NCBI RefSeq assembly: GCF_027923555.1
Contig: NZ_AP025523.1
Location: forward strand, 1,116,001 to 1,180,000
Source of the DNA: Vulcanimicrobium alpinum
GTDB taxonomy: Bacteria > Vulcanimicrobiota > Vulcanimicrobiia > Vulcanimicrobiales > Vulcanimicrobiaceae
Length of the DNA stretch: 64,000 bases
Direction: 5' to 3'
Shown here in pieces: positions 53,005-62,289 of this stretch. The translations under genes were made by a program, and so were the position numbers. A model generated the notes under the pieces. It saw nothing but the letters and a program-made list of their open reading frames with translations. It ran no database searches and had not been told where the DNA came from. Position 1 is the first letter of the stretch. Every line of letters starts with the position of its first letter.

Positions 53005-54551
53005 GCGCGCCGTCGCTCTTGCGTCCGCTGGTGACGATCGTGCCGGGGACGCTGCGCGCGGGCGAGATGCGCGCCGTCCTGCGCGCCGGCGCGGCGCTCG
53101 CGCTCGACCCGTCCGCGCGCGCCGGGGTCGATCGCGCCGCCGCGGTCGTCGCCGCGATCGCCGAGCGCGACGCGAGCGTGTACGGCGTCAACACCGGCTT
53201 CGGCAAGCTCGCGCACACGCGCGTTCCGCGCGAACGCCTCGCCGAACTGCAGCGCAACCTCGTCGTCTCGCACGCCTGCGGCGTCGGACCGCTGCTCACG
53301 CGCGAGATCGTCCGGCTGATCGTCGCGCTCAAGGTGAACTCGCTCGCACGCGGGCACTCCGGGATCCGCTGGAGCGTGATCGAGACGCTGCTCGCGTGCG
53401 TCGAGCGCGACGTGCTGCCCGCGATCCCGGGACAGGGGTCGGTCGGCGCATCGGGCGATCTCGCGCCGCTCGCCCACCTCGCGGCGGCGCTGATCGGGAT
53501 CGGTGACGCGATCGTCGACGGACGGCGGGTCGCGGCGCGCGAGGCGTTCGCCGCGGCCGGGATCGCGCCGGTCGAACTGCAGGCGAAAGAAGGGCTCGCG
53601 CTGCTCAACGGGACGCAGGTCTCGACGGCGCTCGCGCTCCACGGGCTGATGGGCGCCGAGGATCTGCTCGCGGCGTCGCTGGTCGCCGGCGCGCTCACGA
53701 TCGAAGCGGCGCTCGGGAGCGTCACACCGTTCGATCCGCGCATCCACGCGGTGCGCGGTCACGCCGCGCAGACCGATGTCGCCGCCGCGATGCGCCAACT
53801 CGTCGCCGGGACGGAGATCAACGAGTCGCATCGCGACTGCGGCCGCGTCCAAGATCCGTACTCGCTGCGCTGCATCCCGCAAGTGCTGGGCGCGTGTCTG
53901 CGGACGCTCCGCGAGAGCGCGGCGATCCTCGTCGACGAGGCCAACGCCGTCTCCGACAACCCGCTGGTGTTCCCCGACGAAGGCGAGGTGATCTCGGGCG
54001 GCAACTTTCACGCCGAACCGGTCGCCTTCGCCGCCGACGCGCTCGCGCTGGCGATCGCCGAGATCGGCAACTTGAGCGAACGGCGCACGGCGCTGCTCGT
54101 CGATCCCACGTTCAGTCAACTGCCGTCGTTTCTGGCAACCGATCCCGGCTTGGAGTCGGGCTACATGATCGCGCAGGTGACGGCCGCGGCGCTCGCGTCG
54201 GAGAACAAGCTGCTCGCGCATCCGGCGAGCGTCGACAGCATCCCGACGTCCGCAGGTCAGGAAGATCACGTCAGCATGGCGACCCACGCGGCGCGCCGGC
54301 TCGACGAGATGCTGCGCAACGGCGCGCACATCGTCGCAGTGGAACTGCTGGCGGCGGCGCGCGGGATCACGTTCCGCCGTCCGCTGCGAACGTCCGACGC
54401 GCTCGAAGCGGTGCTGCGCGAGATCGCGCCCGGCGGCGATCCGGGCGGCGACCGCTACCTGTCGCCCGAGATCGAACGCGTCGCGACGCTCGTCCGCGCC
54501 GGCCGTTTCACGCCCCTCGTCGCACACCTCTTCCCAACCACGTCAGGGTGA
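53001..54551 (+). CDS. hutH: histidine ammonia-lyase
   Basis: A 516-residue lyase that converts histidine to urocanate and ammonia. The self-formed MIO electrophile comes from Ala150-Ser151-Gly152 in [14 protein letters not shown], and the catalytic Tyr61 is in [29 protein letters not shown] and [10 protein letters not shown] are also conserved. The GTG start is fixed by the overlap with hutU. A tail of the dispersed repeat (TCAGGGTGAC) lies at its stop codon. Confidence 0.96.
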   Translation: MSAPSLLRPLVTIVPGTLRAGEMRAVLRAGAALALDPSARAGVDRAAAVVAAIAERDASVYGVNTGFGKLAHTRVPRERLAELQRNLVVSHACGVGPLLTREIVRLIVALKVNSLARGHSGIRWSVIETLLACVERDVLPAIPGQGSVGASGDLAPLAHLAAALIGIGDAIVDGRRVAAREAFAAAGIAPVELQAKEGLALLNGTQVSTALALHGLMGAEDLLAASLVAGALTIEAALGSVTPFDPRIHAVRGHAAQTDVAAAMRQLVAGTEINESHRDCGRVQDPYSLRCIPQVLGACLRTLRESAAILVDEANAVSDNPLVFPDEGEVISGGNFHAEPVAFAADALALAIAEIGNLSERRTALLVDPTFSQLPSFLATDPGLESGYMIAQVTAAALASENKLLAHPASVDSIPTSAGQEDHVSMATHAARRLDEMLRNGAHIVAVELLAAARGITFRRPLRTSDALEAVLREIAPGGDPGGDRYLSPEIERVATLVRAGRFTPLVAHLFPTTSG

Positions 54552-54557
54552 CGGGGG

Positions 54558-55790
54558 TTAGGCGACGGAGGGTTGCGGCGTGATGTCTTCGCCTGCGGCG
54601 ATCACGGCGGTGCAGAGGTTCGCGCCGAGCCAGTAGCTCAGCTCGTCGGGGGCGGCGACGTTCCAGAACGCGAGGTCGGCGCGCGCGCCGACGCGGAGCT
54701 CGCCGCGGTCGGCCAGACCGAGCGCGTGCGCGGCGTTGCGCGTCGTCGCCGCGAGCGCTTCCTGCGGCGAGAGGCCGAAGAGCACGCAGCCCAGATGCAT
54801 CGCCGTCGGAAGCGTCAGGACCGGCGAGGTGCCGGGATTGCAGTCGGTCGCGAGCGCGATCGGAACGCCGTGCGCGCGGAGCGACGCGACCGGCGGCTTC
54901 ACCGTCTCGCGCAGATAATGAAACGCACCGGGGAGCAGAACCGCGACGGTGCCCGACGCGGCCAGCGCCGCGACGCCGGCCTCATCGGTGTGTTCGAGGT
55001 GATCGGCGGAGAGCGCGCCGTGCGCGGCGGCGAGCGCGGCGGCGCCGGTATCGGCGATCTGGTCGGCGTGCACCTTCACCGGCAGCCCGCAGCGCTGCGC
55101 CGCGCCCAGGACGCGCGCCGTCTCGCGCGGCGAGAACGCGAGTGTGTCGCAGAAGACGTCGACCGCGTCGGCGAGCCGTTCGCGGGCGATCCGCGGCAGC
55201 ATCTCGTCGCAGACAAGATCGAGATAGGCGTCGCGGCGATCGGCGAACTCCGCCGGAACGACGTGCGCGCCGAGATAGGTCGTGCGCACCGTCGCGCCGA
55301 GCGCACCGAGCCGGCGCGCGACGCGCAGCATGCGCAGCTCGGTCTCGACGTCGAGACCGTAGCCGGATTTCACCTCGAGCGTCGTCGTGCCGGCGACGAT
55401 CATCGCGTGGACGCGGCGCGTCGCATCGCGCAGCAGCGTCGCGTCGTCGGCGCCGCGCGTCATCGCGACCGTGTAGGCGATCCCGCTCCCGCCCGAGGCA
55501 GCGGCGGCGTACGTTTCGCCGCCGATGCGGCGGACGAAATCGGCGAGCCGGTCGCCGCCGAAGACGACGTGCGTGTGCGGATCGACGAGCCCGGGCGTGA
55601 TCCATCGTCCGCTGACTTCGATCACCTCGGCCGCGAGCGCGCTCGCGTCGCCGGGGAGCGCGGCGCGCGCCCCGACCCAGGCGATCGTCTCGCCGCGCGT
55701 TGCGATCGCGCCGTCGCGAATCAGGGCTTCACCCGGCACCATCGTGGCGAGGTCCGCCCCGATCCAAAGCCGGTCGAAGCGCTCGCTCAC
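54558..55790 (-). CDS. hutI: imidazolonepropionase
   Basis: A 410-residue amidohydrolase that opens imidazolonepropionate to N-formimidoyl-L-glutamate. The metal site begins with DPHTHVVFGGDRLADF near 70-85, and VKVHADQIADTGAAALAAAHGALSADHLEH (split by position near 240-270) gives further ligands. ATDCNPGTSPVLTLPTAMHL near 320 is family specific. The GTG start is at 55790. It converges on hutU-hutH with only six bases between the stops, so the hut genes form two transcription units. Confidence 0.95.
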   Translation of the reverse strand: MSERFDRLWIGADLATMVPGEALIRDGAIATRGETIAWVGARAALPGDASALAAEVIEVSGRWITPGLVDPHTHVVFGGDRLADFVRRIGGETYAAAASGGSGIAYTVAMTRGADDATLLRDATRRVHAMIVAGTTTLEVKSGYGLDVETELRMLRVARRLGALGATVRTTYLGAHVVPAEFADRRDAYLDLVCDEMLPRIARERLADAVDVFCDTLAFSPRETARVLGAAQRCGLPVKVHADQIADTGAAALAAAHGALSADHLEHTDEAGVAALAASGTVAVLLPGAFHYLRETVKPPVASLRAHGVPIALATDCNPGTSPVLTLPTAMHLGCVLFGLSPQEALAATTRNAAHALGLADRGELRVGARADLAFWNVAAPDELSYWLGANLCTAVIAAGEDITPQPSVA

Positions 55791-55826
55791 CCGGGCGCCG
55801 TGACGGAGTCGCGCATGGCGCCCGCT

Positions 55827-57017
55827 CTACGACGGACGCGTTGCTCGCACCGTTTGCAGTGCGAGCGCGCCGAGAACGGCGGCGACGGCGACCAGCGCCG
55901 CGGTGACGAGCCAGGGCGCGCGTTCGGTGATCGGCCGCGCGTCACGGAAACTGCCGTTCGGGACCGTCGCCGCGGTGCCGGCGGCGGCGGCGCGCCACGG
56001 TTCGTGCGCGAGCTCCGCGGCGAGATCGTAGGCCGGCGCCGCCGCCGCGTCGTTCCCGGAGAGGAGCCGGTACGCGACGCCGGGTACCGCGGTGAAGACG
56101 ACGGCGCGTCCGCGGCGCAGCAGAACGGCGTGCACGCTCGCCAGCGGAGCGTCGTCGCCGTTGTCGACGACGACGCGCCAGCGCCGCGCGGTGCGCTCGG
56201 AAAACGGGAACGAGAGCTGCGCGCTGCCGTCGGCATAGCGCGCGATCGTCCCGTCGCCGGCCCGCGACCAGGTCGCGCCGTCATCGCCTGCTTCGACGTG
56301 CGCGGCGCGCGCGAACGTGCCGCGCGCACCGCTGAACGCGACCGCCGCAGGGCGGACCGCGCCGCCGGGGTCGATCGTGACGATCGTGCGGTGCGCCGCT
56401 GCATCTTCGTGCACGTGCGTGTCGGCGGCGACGGCGCGCGGCGCGGCGGCGTCGCGTTCGGTGCGGTCGACGGTCGCGCCTTCAATCGGGAACGCCGCAT
56501 GGCCGTCGAGAATCCGCACGCGCAGCCACCGCGAGCGCGTCGGAGAAAATGCGATGCTGCGGTTGCCGCGGCCGCCGTCCTGGGCGACGCGATAGACGAA
56601 CGCGTCGTTGCGCACGATCCGCCAGTGCCGGCGGTCGTCGCTCGCGTCGATCGCGACGGTCGTGAAGTACGTCGGCCGCCGCGCGTCGTCGATCGCGAGC
56701 GCGATCGTATCGACCGGCGCCGTGCCGTCGCCGAGGTCGAACACCGCCTGGGTGAAGCGCCCCGGGACGAAGCCGCGGTCGACCGCGCCCAGGACGCGCG
56801 GCGCTGAGGGCGCACGCTCGGGATCGAGTGCGAACGGAACCTCACCACCCTGCGCGTCGACGACGCGCAGCGACGGATAACCGCCGTCGGCATCGGGCGC
56901 GATCGCCTGCGGAAGCGCGACGCGCACGTAGCGCGTGACCGCGGCAGGCGCGATGACGACCGGCGTCACGGCGGTCCACGCCGTCCACGCCGTCCCCGCG
57001 TCGACGGCAGCGCTCAC
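55827..57017 (-). CDS. DUF3999 family protein
   Basis: A 396-residue protein of the DUF3999 type. Repeated galactose-binding-like beta-sandwich segments are suggested by TRYVRVALPQAIAPDADGGYP and SRWLRVRILDGHAAFP, and a single C-terminal membrane helix (APWLVTAALVAVAAVLGALAL) anchors it. DUF3999 genes are regularly found next to DUF2339 genes, as here. The function is unknown; an envelope role is suggested by the predicted topology. The GTG start overlaps the DUF2339 stop by four bases. There is no obvious signal peptide, although WTAVTPVVIAPAAV is weakly hydrophobic. Confidence 0.8.
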   Translation of the reverse strand: MSAAVDAGTAWTAWTAVTPVVIAPAAVTRYVRVALPQAIAPDADGGYPSLRVVDAQGGEVPFALDPERAPSAPRVLGAVDRGFVPGRFTQAVFDLGDGTAPVDTIALAIDDARRPTYFTTVAIDASDDRRHWRIVRNDAFVYRVAQDGGRGNRSIAFSPTRSRWLRVRILDGHAAFPIEGATVDRTERDAAAPRAVAADTHVHEDAAAHRTIVTIDPGGAVRPAAVAFSGARGTFARAAHVEAGDDGATWSRAGDGTIARYADGSAQLSFPFSERTARRWRVVVDNGDDAPLASVHAVLLRRGRAVVFTAVPGVAYRLLSGNDAAAAPAYDLAAELAHEPWRAAAAGTAATVPNGSFRDARPITERAPWLVTAALVAVAAVLGALALQTVRATRPS

Positions 57018-58732
57018 GCGTCACCGTCGGCGCTGCGGCGCGCCGTCGCGCGGGTGTACCAGGCCGACACGGCGACCAGGACGCCGCCGAGCACGACGAA
57101 CGATCCGACCCGGTAAGCCGCATCGACCGAGGCGAGATCGACCGCGAACACTTTGAGGATCGTGAGCGCGAACAGCGCCAGGCCCTGCCAGCGCGCCGTC
57201 GCGTTCCCGCTGCGCAGACCAAGCCCGAACAGCGCGGTAGCGTAGCACGTCCACAGCACCGAGAGCGCGAACTGCGCGTGGCTCGGCACCGCGACGTTCC
57301 AATTCGCGCCGCCGAGGAGATCGAGCACGAGGCGCGAGCATCCCGCGAGCGCCGTCACGTTGAAGGCGACCGCGGCCGCGTCGAGCCACGGCGGCGCGGG
57401 CGCGGCCTCCAGCACGATGGCGCGCGCGGCGAGCGCGCCCGCGATCCACAGCACGAAGGCGGTGATCAGCGGATTGAGGAGCGTCGTCGACGGCGCGTCG
57501 GTCAGCGCCGAGCCGATCAGCCACAGCGCCGTCAGCGCGAACAGCGTCAGGCCCGCCCAGGTGATGCGCCGGTCGCCGCCGCGCGTTCCGAGCGCGACGA
57601 GCAGCGCGGCTTCGAGGACGAACGCGTCGTCAAGCGAGAACGCTTTCAGCAGCGCGGGGAGCGCCGCGGTGGCGGCGGCGAGTCCGAGATAGCCGTACGT
57701 TACCGCGAGCGCGCGCGGCAGCATGCGCAGCCGTGCGACCGCGATCAGTGCTGCTGCGAACGCGAGCAGCGCGATCCCGAGCGCAAATCGCTCGCGATCG
57801 AAGATCGCCGCGAGCGCGCCGGCGAACGCGATCGCGTCGATCGCGATCAGCGCGGCGTACGCCGGGAGACGCGCCGCCGTCCGCAGCGCACCCATGGTAT
57901 AGGCGATCGCGAAGGTGAGCGTAAACGCGAGCGCGAGCGCGAGCCCGGCGAGCTGTTCGCGCGGGCCGCTCACCGGGAGGAACGCGGGCGTGTAGCACAG
58001 ATCGGCGGCGAGCGCGAGCGGCGCGATGGTGAAGAAGCCGTTGCGGACCGCGATCGTCAGCAGCCCCGCGGTGAGCACGAGCAGATAGCTCCCGAGCACG
58101 ACGCGGTCGGAAGGACCGCCGGCGAGCAGCGCCGGCGTGAGCGCGCCGCCGATCAGCGAGAGCACCGCGAGCCGCTCGGAGCGATGCGATGCCGCGAGCG
58201 CGCAGATCGCCGCCGTCACCGCGAGCATCGCGGCGAATGCCGCACCGCGCCCGACGTGGAGTTCCGGAAACACCGCGACCGACGCCCACAGCGAGAGGTA
58301 CACGATCCCGGCGCCCAGCGCGACGAGCCCTTCGTTTGCGAAGCGATACGCGCCGCGCAGGCCGCGCGCGCCCGCCGTCATCAGCGCGGCGCCGGCAAGA
58401 AGTCCCAGCACGATGCGCACCGGCGGCGCGATCCAGCCTTTGGTGAACGCCAGCTCGAGGAAGAACGCCGTGCCGAGCAGCACCAGCAGGACGCCCGCGA
58501 TCTGCAGGCCGCGGCCCGCAACCAGATTCTCCAGCGAGCGCTTCCGCGGCGGCACGTACGGCGGCGCCGCAGCGGCGGCTTCCGGCGGGGCGGCGACGGC
58601 GGCCGGCGCCGGCGATGCCGCCGCCTCGGGCGCGACCCCGGTGCGGGCGGCGTCGACGTCGATGCGCAGGCTTCGCACCTGCGCCTCGAGGACGAGGCGC
58701 GCGTCGAGCGCCTCGTAGGGACGGGGGTTCAT
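57014..58732 (-). CDS. DUF2339 family multi-pass membrane protein
   Basis: A 572-residue protein with about 16 or more membrane helices after a cytosolic Ala/Pro-rich N-terminus (1-75). The opening of the membrane part, RSLENLVAGRGLQIAGVLLVLLG, followed by FFLELAFTKGWIAPPVRIVLGLLAG, is the DUF2339 hallmark. The function is unknown. It pairs with the following DUF3999 gene by a GTGA overlap. The ATG at 58732 is preferred over an in-frame extension to 58855 that would cross into the divergent hutF promoter region. Confidence 0.85.
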   Translation of the reverse strand: MNPRPYEALDARLVLEAQVRSLRIDVDAARTGVAPEAAASPAPAAVAAPPEAAAAAPPYVPPRKRSLENLVAGRGLQIAGVLLVLLGTAFFLELAFTKGWIAPPVRIVLGLLAGAALMTAGARGLRGAYRFANEGLVALGAGIVYLSLWASVAVFPELHVGRGAAFAAMLAVTAAICALAASHRSERLAVLSLIGGALTPALLAGGPSDRVVLGSYLLVLTAGLLTIAVRNGFFTIAPLALAADLCYTPAFLPVSGPREQLAGLALALAFTLTFAIAYTMGALRTAARLPAYAALIAIDAIAFAGALAAIFDRERFALGIALLAFAAALIAVARLRMLPRALAVTYGYLGLAAATAALPALLKAFSLDDAFVLEAALLVALGTRGGDRRITWAGLTLFALTALWLIGSALTDAPSTTLLNPLITAFVLWIAGALAARAIVLEAAPAPPWLDAAAVAFNVTALAGCSRLVLDLLGGANWNVAVPSHAQFALSVLWTCYATALFGLGLRSGNATARWQGLALFALTILKVFAVDLASVDAAYRVGSFVVLGGVLVAVSAWYTRATARRSADGDA

Positions 58733-58864
58733 CGCTGCCGGCCTCCGTGGACGCGCGAAACGATCGGGAACTGCATACACCGAGCATAGCGATCCCGAAG
58801 CGCCGGCCGCGTCCGTAGTTCTACGCAGGCGGAGTTCACCGCGCGCGGCGCGCACCTTGCCGGG

Positions 58865-60172
58865 ATGCGGCTGTTCGCACAGACGGCGCTCCTCCCCAGC
58901 GGCTGGGCGCCCGACGTCGCGATCGAGATCGCGCCGGACGGGACGATCCTGAGCGCCGTTCCGGGATCGCGCGTTTCACCGGACGACGAGCGGATCGACG
59001 GCCCGCTGATCCCCGGGATCGCGAACCTGCACTCGCACGCGTTTCAGCGCGCGATGGCGGGAACCGCGGAGCGCCGCGTCCGCGGCGACGATGATTTCTG
59101 GTCGTGGCGCGATGCGATGTACGCGCTCGCGGCGACGCTCGATCCCGACGCGCTGCACGCGGCGGCGCTCGCCGTCTACCGCGCGATGCTCGCGGCCGGC
59201 TACACCGCGGTCGCGGAGTTCCACTATCTGCACCGCGATCCGCAGGGACGCTGGTACGCCGACCGTGCCGCGATGGCGCGCGCGCTCGTCGAAGCGGCGA
59301 AAAGCGCGGGGATCGCGATCTGTCTCCTGCCGGCGCTCTACGCGCAGGGCGACGCCGGCGGCGTGCCGCTTTCGCCGCGCCAGCAGCGGTTTGCCGCGAC
59401 GTCCGACGCCGTGCTCGGCATCGCCCGCGATCTGCGCTCGACGTACGCGCGCGACCCGGCGGTGACGATCGGCGTCTGCGCGCACTCGCTGCGCGCGGTG
59501 ACGCCCGGCGAACTGCGCGCACTCGTCGACGGATCACCGCGCGACGTCCCGGTGCACCTGCACGTCGCCGAACAGACGCGCGAAGTCGAGGCGGTGGAGG
59601 CGGCGCTCGGCGCGCGCCCCGCGGCGTGGCTGCTGGAGCACTTCGACGTCGACGCGCGCTGGTGTTTCATCCACGCGACGCATCTCGACGAACGCGAGCG
59701 CGACGGGCTCGCGCGCAGCGGCGCCGTCGCCGGCCTGTGTCCGACGACCGAGGCGAATCTCGGCGACGGGCTCTTTGCGCTCGCGCCGTACCTGCGTGCC
59801 GGAGGCGCGTTCGGGATCGGCTCCGACAGCAACGTCTCGATCGCGCCGGTCGAAGAACTGCGCTGGCTCGAGTACGGTCAGCGCCTGCTCCATCGCCGCC
59901 GCATCGTCGCAGCGACCGGCGACGGCGCGTCCGCCGGTGAGACGCTGTACCGCGGCGCGGCGGCGGGCGGCGCGCGCGCGTGCGGATTCGCCGCCGGGAC
60001 GATCGCGCCGCAGCAGCGCGCCGATTTCGTCGTCCTCGACGACGCGCAGCCGCCGCTGGCGGGCGCGCCCCCGCACGAACTGCTCGACCGCTACGTGTTC
60101 GCGGCCGACCGCGCCGCGCCGCGCGCCGTCATGAGCGGCGGCCGCTGGCGCGCGGGCGCGCCGTCAGCGTGA
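58865..60172 (+). CDS. hutF: formimidoylglutamate deiminase
   Basis: A 435-residue amidohydrolase that deiminates N-formimidoyl-L-glutamate to N-formyl-L-glutamate. The metal-binding His56 and His58 lie in GIANLHSHAFQRAMAG; VHLHVAEQTREVEA, FIHATHLDE and GIGSDSNVSIAPVEELRWLEY supply the rest of the site. The last two are typical for HutF. With HutH, HutU and HutI it gives the HutF branch of histidine breakdown; the partner N-formylglutamate deformylase (HutG) is not in the window. The first ATG (58865) gives the usual MRLFAQTALLPSGW. The 3' end overlaps the convergent nitronate monooxygenase gene by nine bases. Confidence 0.93.
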   Translation: MRLFAQTALLPSGWAPDVAIEIAPDGTILSAVPGSRVSPDDERIDGPLIPGIANLHSHAFQRAMAGTAERRVRGDDDFWSWRDAMYALAATLDPDALHAAALAVYRAMLAAGYTAVAEFHYLHRDPQGRWYADRAAMARALVEAAKSAGIAICLLPALYAQGDAGGVPLSPRQQRFAATSDAVLGIARDLRSTYARDPAVTIGVCAHSLRAVTPGELRALVDGSPRDVPVHLHVAEQTREVEAVEAALGARPAAWLLEHFDVDARWCFIHATHLDERERDGLARSGAVAGLCPTTEANLGDGLFALAPYLRAGGAFGIGSDSNVSIAPVEELRWLEYGQRLLHRRRIVAATGDGASAGETLYRGAAAGGARACGFAAGTIAPQQRADFVVLDDAQPPLAGAPPHELLDRYVFAADRAAPRAVMSGGRWRAGAPSA

Positions 60173-61231
60173 ATCCGCGAGCGTCGCGCGCGCCGCGGCG
60201 AGCGACTCGTGCGCGCCGGAGACGAGCCGGCGCACGATCTCGGCGGCGGGAAGCGCTCGCGAGAGCGCGACGGCCTGCCCCGCCCACATCGAGAGGAACT
60301 CCGTCCGCCCCGCGGCGGCTGCCGCGGCGCGGAGATCGCCGGTGAGCGCGTGCTGGAACGGATACGGAGCGATCGCGTCATCGCCGTCCATCTCGTCGAT
60401 GAAGCGGTTGCGCACGCCGCGCGCGTAGCGTCCCGAGAACGCGTTGGTCAGCACCGTGCGGCGCGCTGCGTCGGAGGCGAGTACCGCGCGCGCCGGCGCC
60501 GGCACCGCCGATTCGTCGGCGAGCAGAAACGCCGATCCCACCTGCGCCGCGGCGGCGCCCAGCGCGAGGACGGCGGCGACGCCGCGGCCGTCGCCGATCC
60601 CGCCCGCCGCCAGCACCGGGACGCGCACGGCGTCGACCGCTTGCGGAACCAGCGCGAGCGTCCCGGTCAGCGCGTCGTCGACCGCCGAACGGATCGTGCC
60701 GTGATGGCCGCCGGCCTCGAACCCTTGCATGCAGACCGCGTCGGCGCCGGCACGTTCGAGCGCGACCGCTTGATCGACGGTCTCCGCGGTGCCGAGCGTG
60801 AAGATTCCGAGCTCCCAGCAGCGCGCGAACACGGCCGCATCGGGGATTCCGAACGTGAAGCTGAACACTGCAGGACGTGCCGCGAACATTGCCTCGAGCT
60901 GGCCTTCCCAGGTGACGGAGGAGACGCGCGGCTGCGCCGGCTGGGCGATCCCGAGTTCTTCGCGATACGGCCGCAGGCGTTCGTTCGCGCGCGCCAGCTG
61001 CTCCGCCGACGCGCCCGGCGACGTGTCGACGAACAGGTTCACCGCGAACGGGCGATCGGTCAGCGCGCGCACGCGCGCGATCCGTTCGCGGATCATCTCC
61101 GGCGCATCGTAGCCGCCAGGGAGCGAGCCGAGGCCGCCGGCGTTCGCGACCGCCGCAACGAGTTCGGGCGAGGTGGCGCCCGCCATCGGCGCCTGCACGA
61201 TCGGAACGGTCAGAAACGGGAGGCGATGCAT
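60164..61231 (-). CDS. nitronate monooxygenase-like FMN enzyme
   Basis: A 355-residue TIM-barrel flavoprotein. The opening PIVQAPMAGATSPELVAAVANAGGLG is the 2-nitropropane dioxygenase family start. FMN contacts are in VCMQGFEAGGHHG (near 170-182, with the proposed catalytic His), VLAAGGIGDGRGVAAVLALGA and VGSAFLLADES. The C-terminal TEFLSMWAGQAVALSR is also conserved. Members detoxify propionate 3-nitronate or act as enoyl-type reductases, so the substrate is open. It is convergent with hutF. Confidence 0.88.
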   Translation of the reverse strand: MHRLPFLTVPIVQAPMAGATSPELVAAVANAGGLGSLPGGYDAPEMIRERIARVRALTDRPFAVNLFVDTSPGASAEQLARANERLRPYREELGIAQPAQPRVSSVTWEGQLEAMFAARPAVFSFTFGIPDAAVFARCWELGIFTLGTAETVDQAVALERAGADAVCMQGFEAGGHHGTIRSAVDDALTGTLALVPQAVDAVRVPVLAAGGIGDGRGVAAVLALGAAAAQVGSAFLLADESAVPAPARAVLASDAARRTVLTNAFSGRYARGVRNRFIDEMDGDDAIAPYPFQHALTGDLRAAAAAAGRTEFLSMWAGQAVALSRALPAAEIVRRLVSGAHESLAAARATLADSR

Positions 61232-61279
61232 GCGTTCAGGGTACGCCGCGCGCACCACCGCGTCTGCGACCGAGGTCGG

Positions 61280-62187
61280 TCAGTCTTCCGCCGGCGTCGC
61301 GAACCGTCCCAGCGCCCCGATCGACGGGATGAAATAGTACGCCCCCGTGAGCGGCGTCGTGTAGCGGGTGAGCGCGTCGCGGACGCCGATCCCCGCCATC
61401 TGCTCGAGCATGCGATGCATCCGCCATTGCTCGCGCGAAAACCCGACGAAGACGGTGCCGTGATCGGTCACCGTTCCGTACGGCACGTTGCGCCGGAAGA
61501 TCTTTTGCTCCTCGCCGTCGACGTTGACTTTGGTGCGCGCGACGTGCGAGTCGGGCGGCATCGCGTCGTCGTCGAACTCGATGCTGTCGGCCTTGGTGCG
61601 GCCGATGATGCGCTCTTGCGCGTCGACGGGAAGCGCGTGAAAGACGGCGCTGTCGTGAGGCCACTGCTGAAAGAGCAGCACGCTCCCGCCGGCGCCCGGC
61701 ATCTCGTCGGGGATCAGCGCGATCTCGGGTGCGTCGAGCAGCGACGGGTTCTCGGTGCCGTCTTCGAACCCGGTGAGATCGCGGCTGTGACGGTACGACC
61801 AGCCGGTCAGCTCGCGTTCGAGCCGCGCCGCCGGCGAGAGCGCCGATCGCCGCGGTCGCAAGATCAAAGACGACGTCGTACGACGCACCCGCGATCCACA
61901 GCCAGATGTCGGCTTGCGTTGCGGGCATCGTGTAGCCGTCCGCGCCGTGCATCGGCGCGTCGAAGCCGCGCACCTCGGCCGGCATGTCGTCGGGCGCGAG
62001 GGCGCGCCACAGTTCCGGCCGGAATCCGGCGACGAAGTTGACGCCGCCGACGGTGGTGCGCGGTTCGTGGATGTCGGCGACGATGCGCGCGACGTCCGGC
62101 GGCGCGACGCCGGCGGCGAGACGAAATTCGAGGTACGTGTGCGCCGCGTCGGCCCAGCGCGAAGATCCCCGTTTGCGGTGCGGCCAT
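61280..62187 (-). pseudogene. DyP-type heme peroxidase, two frameshifts
   Basis: Read through two single-base shifts this is a DyP peroxidase of about 302 residues. It begins MAAPQTGIFALG (ATG 62187), shifts at 62150-62156 (one base missing), continues ADAAHTYLEFRLAAGVAPP and later VGGVNFVAGFRPELW, and shifts back at 61841-61848 (one base too many) into LSPAARLERELTGWSYRHSR. The hallmark GFEDGTENPS (GxxDG, catalytic Asp-to-Glu variant before DG) and the proximal heme ligand region GTVFVGFSREQWRM and the ending GAYYFIPSIGALGRF are intact. No Tat signal is visible, so it is of the cytosolic or encapsulin-cargo type. The two shifts cancel, as in the SDR gene. Confidence 0.83.
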
Positions 62188-62289
62188 CAGCGGCCCATCG
62201 GTCCGAAAAGCACGCGCGTACGTTCCGTGCCGAGCCGACGGTGCCTTGCGCGGGGCGGCGCGCGCGCGGCGCGCGGCGAAGGCGCCGGG

